From: an uncultured bacterium
GTDB lineage: Bacteria > Patescibacteriota > Minisyncoccia > Phycocordibacterales > CAIZLB01
Assembly: GCA_903952785.1 (NCBI GenBank)
Contig: CAJBHC010000059.1
Span: forward strand, 1 to 11,025
Reading direction: 5' to 3'
DNA: 11,025 bases
The position numbers were made by a program, and so were the translations under genes. Of this stretch, positions 1 to 5,717 are shown piece by piece. The notes beneath the pieces were generated by a model. The model was given only the letters and a program-made list of their open reading frames with translations, did no database searches and was not told the origin of the DNA. The number at the start of each line of letters is the position of its first letter. Positions within the stretch are counted from its first letter, which is position 1.

Positions 1-75
1 ATAACAATGAGAGAAGATGCCGTAATTAAAGCCCTAAATAAGGTTATTCCCATTGAAGAGATTGGTAAGGTCTAG
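1..75 (+). CDS. pilB: C-terminal end of a probable PilB/GspE-type pilus assembly ATPase (partial)
   Basis: An open frame enters from the left edge in frame 1 and stops at TAG 73-75. It shows only 24 residues, reading ITMREDAVIKALNKVIPIEE and then IGKV. The pattern of a Met, a short acidic/basic turn, a [I/L]KAL helix and then [I/T]xxEE[I/V]xxV is how GspE/PilB extension ATPases usually end (family knowledge, recognised by eye). The position directly upstream of a pil cluster fits. All catalytic motifs lie outside the window, so this is a likely assignment only. A long T-rich stretch (about 118-130) follows, but no convincing hairpin precedes it. Confidence 0.55.
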   Translation: MTMREDAVIKALNKVIPIEEIGKV

Positions 76-181
76 TCCGTGAAGATTATTATGTGACATA
101 GCCTCAAGAGCTTTACTTTTAATTTTTTTTGGTTTGAATTTAATTCATCTTACTCATTTTCATTTATTTTACGATATAGCA

Positions 182-205
182 ATATCACCTACAGGGTGAT
201 ATAAT
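182..205 (+). promoter_or_regulatory. Extended -10 promoter overlapped by an operator-like inverted repeat
   Basis: TATAAT at 200-205 is preceded by TGA (197-199), giving a textbook extended -10; no good -35 is visible. A perfect 8-base inverted repeat, ATATCACC (182-189) and GGTGATAT (195-202), is separated by TACAG and its right arm runs into the -10. No T-tract follows, so a terminator role is unlikely. An operator for a dimeric repressor is the simplest reading. The expected start of transcription, near 212, leaves only about a dozen bases before the ATG at 225. Confidence 0.55.
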
Positions 206-224
206 AGATGTAAGTAAAAAAAAT

Positions 225-638
225 ATGAACGGAGATAAACCATACAAAATAATGATAGTTGATGATGATAAATTTCTATTGAATATGTATTCAATAAAAT
301 TTGCCAATAATAAATTTGATGTTACCTTAGCGGGGGACGGAAAGGTGGCTATTGATAAACTCAAAGAGGGGTATGAGCCTGATGTTATACTAATGGATGT
401 TGTAATGCCTGTGATGGATGGAATAGAGGCTCTTGCTGTAATCAGAGCTGATGGGTTGGCAAAACATGCGGCAATTATGGTGTTGAGCAATCAGGGTCAG
501 CCATCTGACATTGAAAAGGCAAAAAGCTACAACGTGGATGGTTACATTGTTAAAGCAACATCCATTCCATCAGAGATTGTGACAGAAGTTTTAGCGCTAC
601 TCGAGCGAACAAAAGCAAGAAGAGAAAGTGCTGTTTAA
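225..638 (+). CDS. Single-domain CheY-like response regulator
   Basis: A stand-alone receiver domain of 137 residues with no output domain. The acidic pocket is D13-D14-D15 at the end of the first strand (KIMIVDDDK). The phospho-acceptor is D58 in VILMDVVMPVMDG, the switch Ser is S88 (VLSNQ) and the invariant Lys is K110 (YIVKA), so all catalytic positions are present and phosphorylation is expected. A short Lys/Arg-rich tail follows. It sits between the probable pilB end and pilT behind its own promoter, so control of pilus extension or retraction by protein contact is likely, in the manner of PilG/PilH or CheY. No histidine kinase is visible in the window. The start at 225 is the first ATG after the promoter. 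There is no Shine-Dalgarno sequence, only an A-run. Confidence 0.9.
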   Translation: MNGDKPYKIMIVDDDKFLLNMYSIKFANNKFDVTLAGDGKVAIDKLKEGYEPDVILMDVVMPVMDGIEALAVIRADGLAKHAAIMVLSNQGQPSDIEKAKSYNVDGYIVKATSIPSEIVTEVLALLERTKARRESAV

Positions 639-657
639 TATTATTTAATTAATCAAT

Positions 658-1731
658 ATGAATTCCATCATGAATTATGAACAAGAATTAAAAGATCTTT
701 TGGCAACCGTTACTCTTGAGGGAGGATCTGATCTACATCTTTCAGAAGGAAGATATCCTACAATAAGAGTGAATGGGCTGTTAATACCACTTGTAAGAAA
801 AGCAATCCTTACCCATGAGGATATTGGAAAGCTTCTTGATATAATGATCAATGATGATTCTCGTAAACGTTTTTCTGATACTAAAGAGTTGGATTTTTCA
901 TATCAATTTACTCCAGAATCAAGATTTAGAGGAAATGCCTATATTCAAAGAGGATGTCACAGTATTGCTCTGCGACTTATCCAAAATAAGATTAAATCTT
1001 TAAAAGAACTTGGATTACCAGATGTACTTGAGAGTTTTACAAGAATGAAGCAGGGGTTTTTCTTGGTGGTTGGGCCGGTTGGACAAGGTAAGTCAACCAC
1101 ACTTGCCTCGATGGTTGAATTGATTAATCAGGAAAGAGCAGAGCATATTATTACAATTGAAGATCCAATAGAATATCTGTATACTCAGAAGAAATCAATC
1201 ATTGATCAGAGGGAGATTCATGTTGATACTAATACTTTTGAGGCAGCTCTTACTTCAGTTCTTAGACAAGATGTAAATGTTATTTTGTTAGGAGAGATGA
1301 GAAACCCAGAGACAATTGCAGCTGCGGTTACTGCGGCTGAAACTGGCCATTTAGTGCTCTCTACGCTTCACACCAACAATGCTGCACAAACCATTGATAG
1401 AATTATAGATTCATTTCCACCAAATCAACAAGATCAAATCAGAAATCAATTAGCCTCATCGTTAACAGGTATCTTTTCTCAGAGATTAATTCCAAGAATT
1501 TCTGGTGGGATGGTTCCATCGTATGAATTAATGATTTCAAACAACGCAACCTCAAACCTGATTAGAGAAAAGAGATCTCATGAAATAAACACGGTGATTG
1601 AAACAGGAATGGGGGATGGAATGATTGATATGAATAGATCCTTGGCGGAGCTAGTCAGACGAGGTGAAATAACAATAGAAAGTGCTTATCAACACTCTTT
1701 AAATCCAAAAAACTTGGATAGGATGATTTAA
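658..1731 (+). CDS. pilT: Type IV pilus retraction ATPase PilT
   Basis: A cytoplasmic hexameric ATPase that powers pilus disassembly. The 357-residue length is normal for PilT. An N-terminal PAS-like domain (about 5-110, with SDLHLSEGRYPTIRVNG) precedes the RecA-like domain. Walker A is GPVGQGKST at 139-147, a variant of the usual GPTGSGKST with the catalytic Lys kept (K145). The Asp box is ITIEDPIEY (from 165), Walker B is ILLGEMR with E213, and the His box ETGHLVLSTLHT contains H231 and H238. The QIRNQLA segment (260-266) matches the AIRxQLA region. The PilT-typical AIRNLIRE appears as ATSNLIRE (297-304). These features favour PilT over PilB. An in-frame ATG at 670 is an alternative start; neither has a ribosome site. 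It begins 19 bases after the response regulator and is probably co-transcribed. Confidence 0.93.
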   Translation: MNSIMNYEQELKDLLATVTLEGGSDLHLSEGRYPTIRVNGLLIPLVRKAILTHEDIGKLLDIMINDDSRKRFSDTKELDFSYQFTPESRFRGNAYIQRGCHSIALRLIQNKIKSLKELGLPDVLESFTRMKQGFFLVVGPVGQGKSTTLASMVELINQERAEHIITIEDPIEYLYTQKKSIIDQREIHVDTNTFEAALTSVLRQDVNVILLGEMRNPETIAAAVTAAETGHLVLSTLHTNNAAQTIDRIIDSFPPNQQDQIRNQLASSLTGIFSQRLIPRISGGMVPSYELMISNNATSNLIREKRSHEINTVIETGMGDGMIDMNRSLAELVRRGEITIESAYQHSLNPKNLDRMI

Positions 1732-1741
1732 TATATAAAAA

Positions 1742-2953
1742 ATGTTATTTAAATATAAAACAATAAACGATGGTGGAACAGAAGCCGATGGAACAATTGA
1801 GGCGATAAATATTGATATTGCTATAAACTCTCTGCAAAGAAGAAATTTGATAATTTCTTCTATTAAACCCGCTGAAGACAGGAGTCTTTTAAATAGAGAT
1901 TTGCAGATTTTTGGTACAGGAATTTCAAATAAGGATATTGTTATTCTATCAAGACAATTGGCCACACTCTTCACTGCTCAAGTTTCAGCTTTGCGAATTT
2001 TTAGATTGCTAGCAGGAGAAATGGAGAACAAGAGTTTGAGGATCAAGTTAAGTGAAATAGCGGAAGATATTCAATCTGGTACATCAATTTCTGCTGCGCT
2101 GTCAAAGCACCCAAAAGTTTTCTCTTCTTTTTATACAAACATGATCAAGGCGGGAGAAGAGTCTGGTAAATTGGATGAAACATTTGAATATTTGGCAGAT
2201 TATTTGGACAGAAGTTATGCGGTTACATCTAAGGTTAAAAATGCTTTAATTTATCCAGCTTTCGTTATATTTACATTCTTTGCGGTTATGATCTTGATGC
2301 TTACCTTTGTTATCCCAAAGATTAGCTCAATCATCTTGGACTCTGGTCAGGAGGTACCTATTTATACACAGGTAGTTATTGGACTGAGTCAATTTACGGT
2401 TAGATATGGTTGGTTCTTTTTAATTATCTTTGCTCTTTTTGTTATTTTGCTTATATATTATGCAAGAACTCAAGCTGGAAAAGAGTCATTTGCAAAATTG
2501 AAATTGCAGGTGCCTTATGTAAGTTCTCTTTATAAGAAGCTGTATTTATCTAGAATTGCAGACAACATGAATACCCAGCTAATTTCCGGTGTCCCAATGG
2601 TTAAAGCGTTAGAGTTGACTAGTAAGGTGGTGGACAATAAAGTTTATGAAGATTTATTGAATGATGCGTTGGAGTCAGTTAGAGGTGGTAAGTCTTTGTC
2701 AGATTCTATGATGCCATACCAGAAGGAAATTCCTGGTATTATGGTTCAAATGGTTAAGGTTGGAGAGGAGACGGGAGATTTGGGCGGAATCCTTAAGACC
2801 CTTGCTAAATTCTATCAGAGAGAGGTTATGCAGGCGGTGGACACCTTGGTTGATCTTATTGAGCCGGTAATGATTGTGATGCTTGGGTTGGGAGTAGGAT
2901 TTTTGTTGGCGTCCGTATTGATTCCTATTTACAATGTGTCTTCTTCAATCTAG
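1742..2953 (+). CDS. pilC: Type IV pilus inner-membrane platform protein PilC
   Basis: A GspF/PilC-family platform protein on which the PilB and PilT motors act. Its 403 residues match the family length. There are two T2SS-F cytoplasmic domains, about 67-190 and 267-393, each with the characteristic GEESGKL or GEETGDL turn (KAGEESGKLDETF; KVGEETGDLGGIL). Three hydrophobic helices are seen near 172-192, 222-241 and 376-396, the last containing EPVMIVMLGLGVGFLLASV. The N-terminal segment (MLFKYKTINDGGTEADGTIE) is the usual YKAxDxxGxxxxGxIEA-type start. It begins 10 bases after pilT and is surely in the same transcript. No terminator with a clear T-tract follows. Confidence 0.93.
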   Translation: MLFKYKTINDGGTEADGTIEAINIDIAINSLQRRNLIISSIKPAEDRSLLNRDLQIFGTGISNKDIVILSRQLATLFTAQVSALRIFRLLAGEMENKSLRIKLSEIAEDIQSGTSISAALSKHPKVFSSFYTNMIKAGEESGKLDETFEYLADYLDRSYAVTSKVKNALIYPAFVIFTFFAVMILMLTFVIPKISSIILDSGQEVPIYTQVVIGLSQFTVRYGWFFLIIFALFVILLIYYARTQAGKESFAKLKLQVPYVSSLYKKLYLSRIADNMNTQLISGVPMVKALELTSKVVDNKVYEDLLNDALESVRGGKSLSDSMMPYQKEIPGIMVQMVKVGEETGDLGGILKTLAKFYQREVMQAVDTLVDLIEPVMIVMLGLGVGFLLASVLIPIYNVSSSI

Positions 2954-3051
2954 GGGGTAGATTTGAGGTCTGTGGTTTGGGTTTAGGTTCATCTCTGTGT
3001 TTTTAGTTATGCACACCCCCCCAAAAAAAACATTTTAATTCAGTGATACTA

Positions 3052-3060
3052 TGATATAAT
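3052..3060 (+). promoter_or_regulatory. Distal extended -10 promoter upstream of pilin 1
   Basis: TGATATAAT (TATAAT at 3055-3060 with TG at 3052-3053), the same nonamer as in the response-regulator promoter. Only a weak AT-rich -35 is seen. It lies about 107 bases ahead of the pilin ATG and just after a C7A8 homopolymer run (3016-3030). Confidence 0.4.
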
Positions 3061-3131
3061 AAACTAATACTAATCTAAGTCCTGATCAGATAATCAATAA
3101 TGAATAATTTATATTTGAGTAATCATTTGAT

Positions 3132-3140
3132 TGGTATAAT
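3132..3140 (+). promoter_or_regulatory. Proximal extended -10 promoter of pilin 1
   Basis: TGGTATAAT with TATAAT at 3135-3140. There are 26 bases between this hexamer and the ATG at 3167. The second pilin has a related element at exactly the same spacing, which supports it as the working promoter. A further TATAAT at 3151-3156 is probably too close to the gene. Confidence 0.55.
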
Positions 3141-3166
3141 TAAAATTAAGTATAATAAATTAACTT

Positions 3167-3670
3167 ATGAAAATTTCAAAAAATAATGGTTTTACATTGA
3201 TTGAGCTTTTGGTGGTTATTGCTATCATTGGTATTCTGTCAGGTGTGGTCTTGGTAGCATTAACAACGGCGAAAGCAAAAGGAACAGACTCGTCAATTCA
3301 AACTGAGCTTTCACACATGAGATCACAGGCAGAGTTGTATTATACAATTAACGGTGGTAATTATGGAGCAAGACTTAATAGATCGGCTTGTTCTACTACA
3401 GTGACCACAAACATATTTGGATCAACTCTTACTGGATCTTTAAAGAATATACTTAGTGGTATTATTAAAAAATCTCCAACAGCCGCAGATAATTATTGTT
3501 CGGTTGGGACACTAACTGAAACCAACGGCTCTTCGTGGGCTGTGGCGGTAAAAAGTGCCTCTCAAACGGGAAAGTATTTTTGTGTAGATAGCGCTGGTAC
3601 ATCCAAGACAGGAACTGGGTTAGCTAGTAGCGCTATTACTCAGACCGCAACAAGTTCTAGGTGTATTTAG
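3167..3670 (+). CDS. Type IV pilin 1 (prepilin with class III signal)
   Basis: A 167-residue prepilin. The short basic leader MKISKNNG is followed by FTLIELLVVIAIIGILSGVV, so PilD should cut between G8 and F9, N-methylate F9, and leave E13 as mature Glu5, which pilus assembly needs. The hydrophobic helix spans about 10-32 and is followed by an amphipathic stretch (to about 60) and a Ser/Thr-rich globular part. Four cysteines (C75, C111, C139, C166) correspond in order to four in the next pilin, so two disulfides are plausible. The motif CVDSAG near C139 matches CVDSTG in the neighbour. It could be the major or a minor subunit; sequence alone does not decide. The start is fixed by the leader length. 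No Shine-Dalgarno sequence is present. Confidence 0.93.
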   Translation: MKISKNNGFTLIELLVVIAIIGILSGVVLVALTTAKAKGTDSSIQTELSHMRSQAELYYTINGGNYGARLNRSACSTTVTTNIFGSTLTGSLKNILSGIIKKSPTAADNYCSVGTLTETNGSSWAVAVKSASQTGKYFCVDSAGTSKTGTGLASSAITQTATSSRCI

Positions 3671-3793
3671 CGTTAGCGAGGTTTTGTTATAGAGAGATAT
3701 CCACAGTATTAGATAGTATATTTTTTGGAATAGTATATAATTATAATTACGTGAAAGTCTGTTTTATGACAATTACGTAACTTTGAAATCAGA

Positions 3794-3850
3794 ATCAATT
3801 AATTGATAATGAAATCGAAAGTATTAAATAATTAGTTTCATTGTTATAAC
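3794..3850 (+). promoter_or_regulatory. Pilin 2 promoter with two 14-base perfect palindromes
   Basis: TGTTATAAC (TATAAC at 3845-3850) is an extended -10 with 26 bases to the ATG at 3877, the same distance as in pilin 1. It lies inside the perfect palindrome ATTGTTATAACAAT (3840-3853). A second perfect palindrome, ATCAATTAATTGAT, lies at 3794-3807. Farther up, AATTACGT occurs twice (3745-3752, 3771-3778), the second within the palindrome TTACGTAA. AT-rich DNA makes palindromes common, so their role as operators is only inferred. Confidence 0.45.
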
Positions 3851-3876
3851 AATTAAATTTAAAAATATAAAAGTTT

Positions 3877-4341
3877 ATGAAAAATTCAAATAAAGGTTTT
3901 ACATTGATTGAGCTTTTGGTGGTTATTGCCATCATTGGTATTCTTTCATCGGTTGTGCTGGCTTCGCTTACGACAGCAAGAAGTAAGGGAAATGATGCTG
4001 CTATTACATCTGAGCTTTCAAACATGAGAGCACAAGCGGAGTTGTTTTATTCAAATAACAATAATAGTTATGGTTCTACTACAGCTGCGAATACACTTGG
4101 TGCAACATGTGTTACTCAAACACTAAACTTGTTTGGATCTACATCGGTAACAGGTAGTTTGAAAACTCTATTTGAAGATGTTATTAAGAAAGCAGGACCT
4201 GGTAAAACGTGGTGTTCTGTTTCTGCTACCGGTGATGCTTGGGCTGTTTCAGCATCGACCTCTGCTGGTAATTGGTGCGTAGATAGTACCGGAAAATCTG
4301 TAGATAAAACCATGAGTGGTACTGCTGGTGCATGTAATTAA
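3877..4341 (+). CDS. Type IV pilin 2 (prepilin, tandem paralogue of pilin 1)
   Basis: A 154-residue prepilin with leader MKNSNKG, predicted cut between G7 and F8, and Glu5 of the mature protein at E12. The N-terminal helix is nearly identical to that of pilin 1, with FTLIELLVVIAIIGILS shared. The cysteines C78, C113, C134 and C153 parallel the four in pilin 1. The C-terminal part keeps WAVSAS, NWCVDSTGKS and a final GACN, but is shorter and otherwise diverged. Coding bases 3188-3237 and 3895-3944 match at all but one of 50 positions, pointing to a tandem duplication with strong constraint or gene conversion on the helix. It has its own promoter, and a strong terminator follows 19 bases after the stop. 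Major-subunit status is plausible but not shown. Confidence 0.93.
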   Translation: MKNSNKGFTLIELLVVIAIIGILSSVVLASLTTARSKGNDAAITSELSNMRAQAELFYSNNNNSYGSTTAANTLGATCVTQTLNLFGSTSVTGSLKTLFEDVIKKAGPGKTWCSVSATGDAWAVSASTSAGNWCVDSTGKSVDKTMSGTAGACN

Positions 4342-4360
4342 TAAATAGGTTTTAATTTGT

Positions 4361-4392
4361 AAAAAACAGAGTTCTTCCGAACTCTGTTTTTT
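4361..4392 (+). terminator. Intrinsic terminator after pilin 2
   Basis: The perfect stem CAGAGTTC (4367-4374) / GAACTCTG (4379-4386) has loop TTCC and is flanked by A6 on the left and T6 on the right, so it can work in both directions. It separates the pilins from pilD. No clear promoter is seen between it and pilD, so pilD may be expressed by partial read-through, which would keep the peptidase well below the pilins. Confidence 0.92.
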
Positions 4393-4426
4393 GTTTGCCT
4401 AAAAAATCGCCACCACTCCAAAAATA

Positions 4427-5404
4427 ATGTATTATATATCCATGACAATTTATTTATCCATCACTTTCTTTATTTTTGGCGCTATTATTGGAAGCTTTCT
4501 GAATGTTGTGTTGTATAGATTTAACACTGGGAAGGGGTTAGGGGGGAGGTCTAAGTGTTCATCATGTAAACGTGTGCTATCAGCCAGAGATCTGTTTCCA
4601 ATTGCAAGTTGGATTGTGCTCCGAGGAAAATGCAGAACTTGTAAGAGCAAGATATCTCCACAATACGTATTGGTTGAGATCTTCACCGCTATCCTGTTTA
4701 TGTTTGTATATTTAAAAAATGCTAGTACTCTTGAGACCTCACCCCTTATCTTTACGGTCTCTGTTGCTATCTCTATGGTCATAATGTCCCTCCTTGTCCT
4801 TATAACCGTATATGACTTGAAGCACAAAATTATTCCTGATGAATTTTCATATTCATTTGCCATAATTTCATTCTTGTTAATTTTTCTAAATTTCAATTGT
4901 GAAGGTTCACAGATTTGCCTTGGTCTTCCTTCTGTTACAGCTGGAATTTGGAGCCTAGATACGTTAATCATACTTCTCTCTGGTGTCTTTGTGGCATTTC
5001 CATTTTATTTTCTCTGGCTCGTCTCAGGCGGAAGGTGGATGGGTCTTGGCGATGGAAAACTGGCGCTTGGAATTGGCTGGCTCTTGGGAATTAAATATGG
5101 CTTCTCGGCAATAGTTTTTGCTTTTTGGATTGGAGCGGTGATATCTCTTATTGTCATGATTGGGGTAGCTATTATGAAATTTGTATCAAGAAAGATAAAT
5201 AAAAGGAGAAGAAAAATTATAGGCTGTGCGGATGGTAAGTGCGTTAATAGGGCACTCCAAAGTTTTGGTGAGAGCGTAGAAGGGCTATCATCTATCCAAT
5301 TTAAAAGTGAAATACCATTTGCTCCATTTCTCATATTAGGACTTCTGATAGTCTTTTTTCTAAACATCTCAGTCATGGATTTTTTGGCGATATTTACTTC
5401 GTAA
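4427..5404 (+). CDS. pilD: Prepilin peptidase / N-methyltransferase PilD (A24 family)
   Basis: A membrane aspartic protease that removes the leader from both upstream pilins and methylates the new N-terminus. The N-terminal domain has IIGSFLNVVLYR and a four-cysteine zinc site C44-x2-C47 and C69-x2-C72. The A24 catalytic aspartates are D130 (ITVYDLKHKIIPDE) and D209 in GLGDGK. The family ending IPFAPFLILG is at 296-305. About seven or eight hydrophobic segments are visible. A cytosolic loop of roughly 45 residues (250-295) is very basic at its start (SRKINKRRRK) and carries a CADGKC pair. This is longer than in compact A24 enzymes. At 325 residues it is slightly longer than typical proteins of about 250-290. 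ATG 4427 is used; an ATG at 4442 would still leave the first helix intact. Confidence 0.92.
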   Translation: MYYISMTIYLSITFFIFGAIIGSFLNVVLYRFNTGKGLGGRSKCSSCKRVLSARDLFPIASWIVLRGKCRTCKSKISPQYVLVEIFTAILFMFVYLKNASTLETSPLIFTVSVAISMVIMSLLVLITVYDLKHKIIPDEFSYSFAIISFLLIFLNFNCEGSQICLGLPSVTAGIWSLDTLIILLSGVFVAFPFYFLWLVSGGRWMGLGDGKLALGIGWLLGIKYGFSAIVFAFWIGAVISLIVMIGVAIMKFVSRKINKRRRKIIGCADGKCVNRALQSFGESVEGLSSIQFKSEIPFAPFLILGLLIVFFLNISVMDFLAIFTS

Positions 5405-5469
5405 TAATTTGTAGCACCAATTGGATCTTAGTAACAGTTTCTTTTATTTTTTTCGCTAAAGCACTTATA

Positions 5470-5497
5470 TTGACAGACACTTTTAATGTTGTATAAT
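5470..5497 (+). promoter_or_regulatory. Near-consensus sigma-70 promoter of the cassette
   Basis: TTGACA (5470-5475) and TATAAT (5492-5497) are both perfect hexamers, with a 16-base spacer. This is the only promoter in the window with a full -35. Transcription should begin near 5504, giving a leader of about 210 bases before the ATG at 5718. A second TTGACA at 5514-5519 has no matching -10. Confidence 0.8.
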
Positions 5498-5527
5498 GTA
5501 CCAAAATAGTAATTTGACATATAGGTG

Positions 5528-5689
5528 TTATTTGAGCACAGCTTTTTGGGTATTTTGGCCTTAAAATACGTAGAAAGCTGTGCTCGAGTGAGTGTAGTAA
5601 GTAGTTCTGTTAAGGCTTTATATAGAAGACGCGTTTAGTACTATCAAAAATGGGGTACTCGTTTTCAAAACAGACGGTTAGCTACACTC
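5528..5689 (+). ncRNA. Candidate structured leader RNA (hairpin plus nested domain), not a recognised family
   Basis: Hairpin 1 has GAGCACAGCTTT (5534-5545) perfectly complementary to AAAGCTGTGCTC (5574-5585). Three more pairs, two of them wobble, and an inner stem GTATTTT/AAAATAC (5550-5556, 5563-5569) extend it upward around loop GGCCTT. Weaker A-U/G-U pairs extend the base to 5528-5591. Domain 2 is closed by GAGTGTAGTAA (5590-5600) with TTAGCTACACTC (5678-5689), one bulged C. It encloses TCTGTT (5606-5611)/AACAGA (5669-5674) and AGTAC (5637-5641)/GTACT (5655-5659). The stems nest without conflict, except that the weak base extension of hairpin 1 overlaps the first bases of domain 2. No T-tract follows, so this is not a simple terminator. 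It could be a cis-regulatory leader or a processed small RNA. It shows none of the signature bases of RNase P, SRP or tmRNA that I would recognise. Confidence 0.5.
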
Positions 5690-5717
5690 CGTAAAAGTGA
5701 CAATCTAAAACGAATAT

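Larger units (their letters stand above)
5405..5717 (+). other. Gene-free leader region of the GC-rich cassette
   Basis: 313 bases without a credible reading frame. They hold a T-rich stretch after pilD (about 5438-5453) with no proper hairpin before it, a near-consensus promoter (5470-5497), a 64-base hairpin (5528-5591) and a nested multi-stem domain (5590-5689). The last 28 bases before the next gene are A-rich and lack a Shine-Dalgarno sequence. Confidence 0.7.

Noticed and set aside
2951..3030. G-rich stretch after pilC with GGGGGT complementary to ACCCCCC, and a C7A8 homopolymer (3015-3030)
   Set aside because: The stem would need a loop of nearly 60 bases and has no T-tract. The G runs are mostly two or three long, so neither a terminator nor a quadruplex is well supported, and the homopolymer lies outside coding DNA.
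4450..4971. 173-codon reverse-strand open frame opposite pilD
   Set aside because: It is a shadow of a clearly conserved gene with intact catalytic residues; its translation shows no domain or promoter of its own.
5496..5564. Micro-ORF of 22 codons (MYQNSNLTYRCYLSTAFWVF and then WP) in the cassette leader
   Set aside because: Its ATG overlaps the -10 hexamer and lies upstream of the expected transcript start; it also runs through the strong hairpin and has no ribosome site.
5498..5717. Retron or diversity-generating element RNA as an explanation of the folded leader
   Set aside because: No reverse transcriptase is encoded next to it, and no template/variable repeat pair is seen in the downstream gene.
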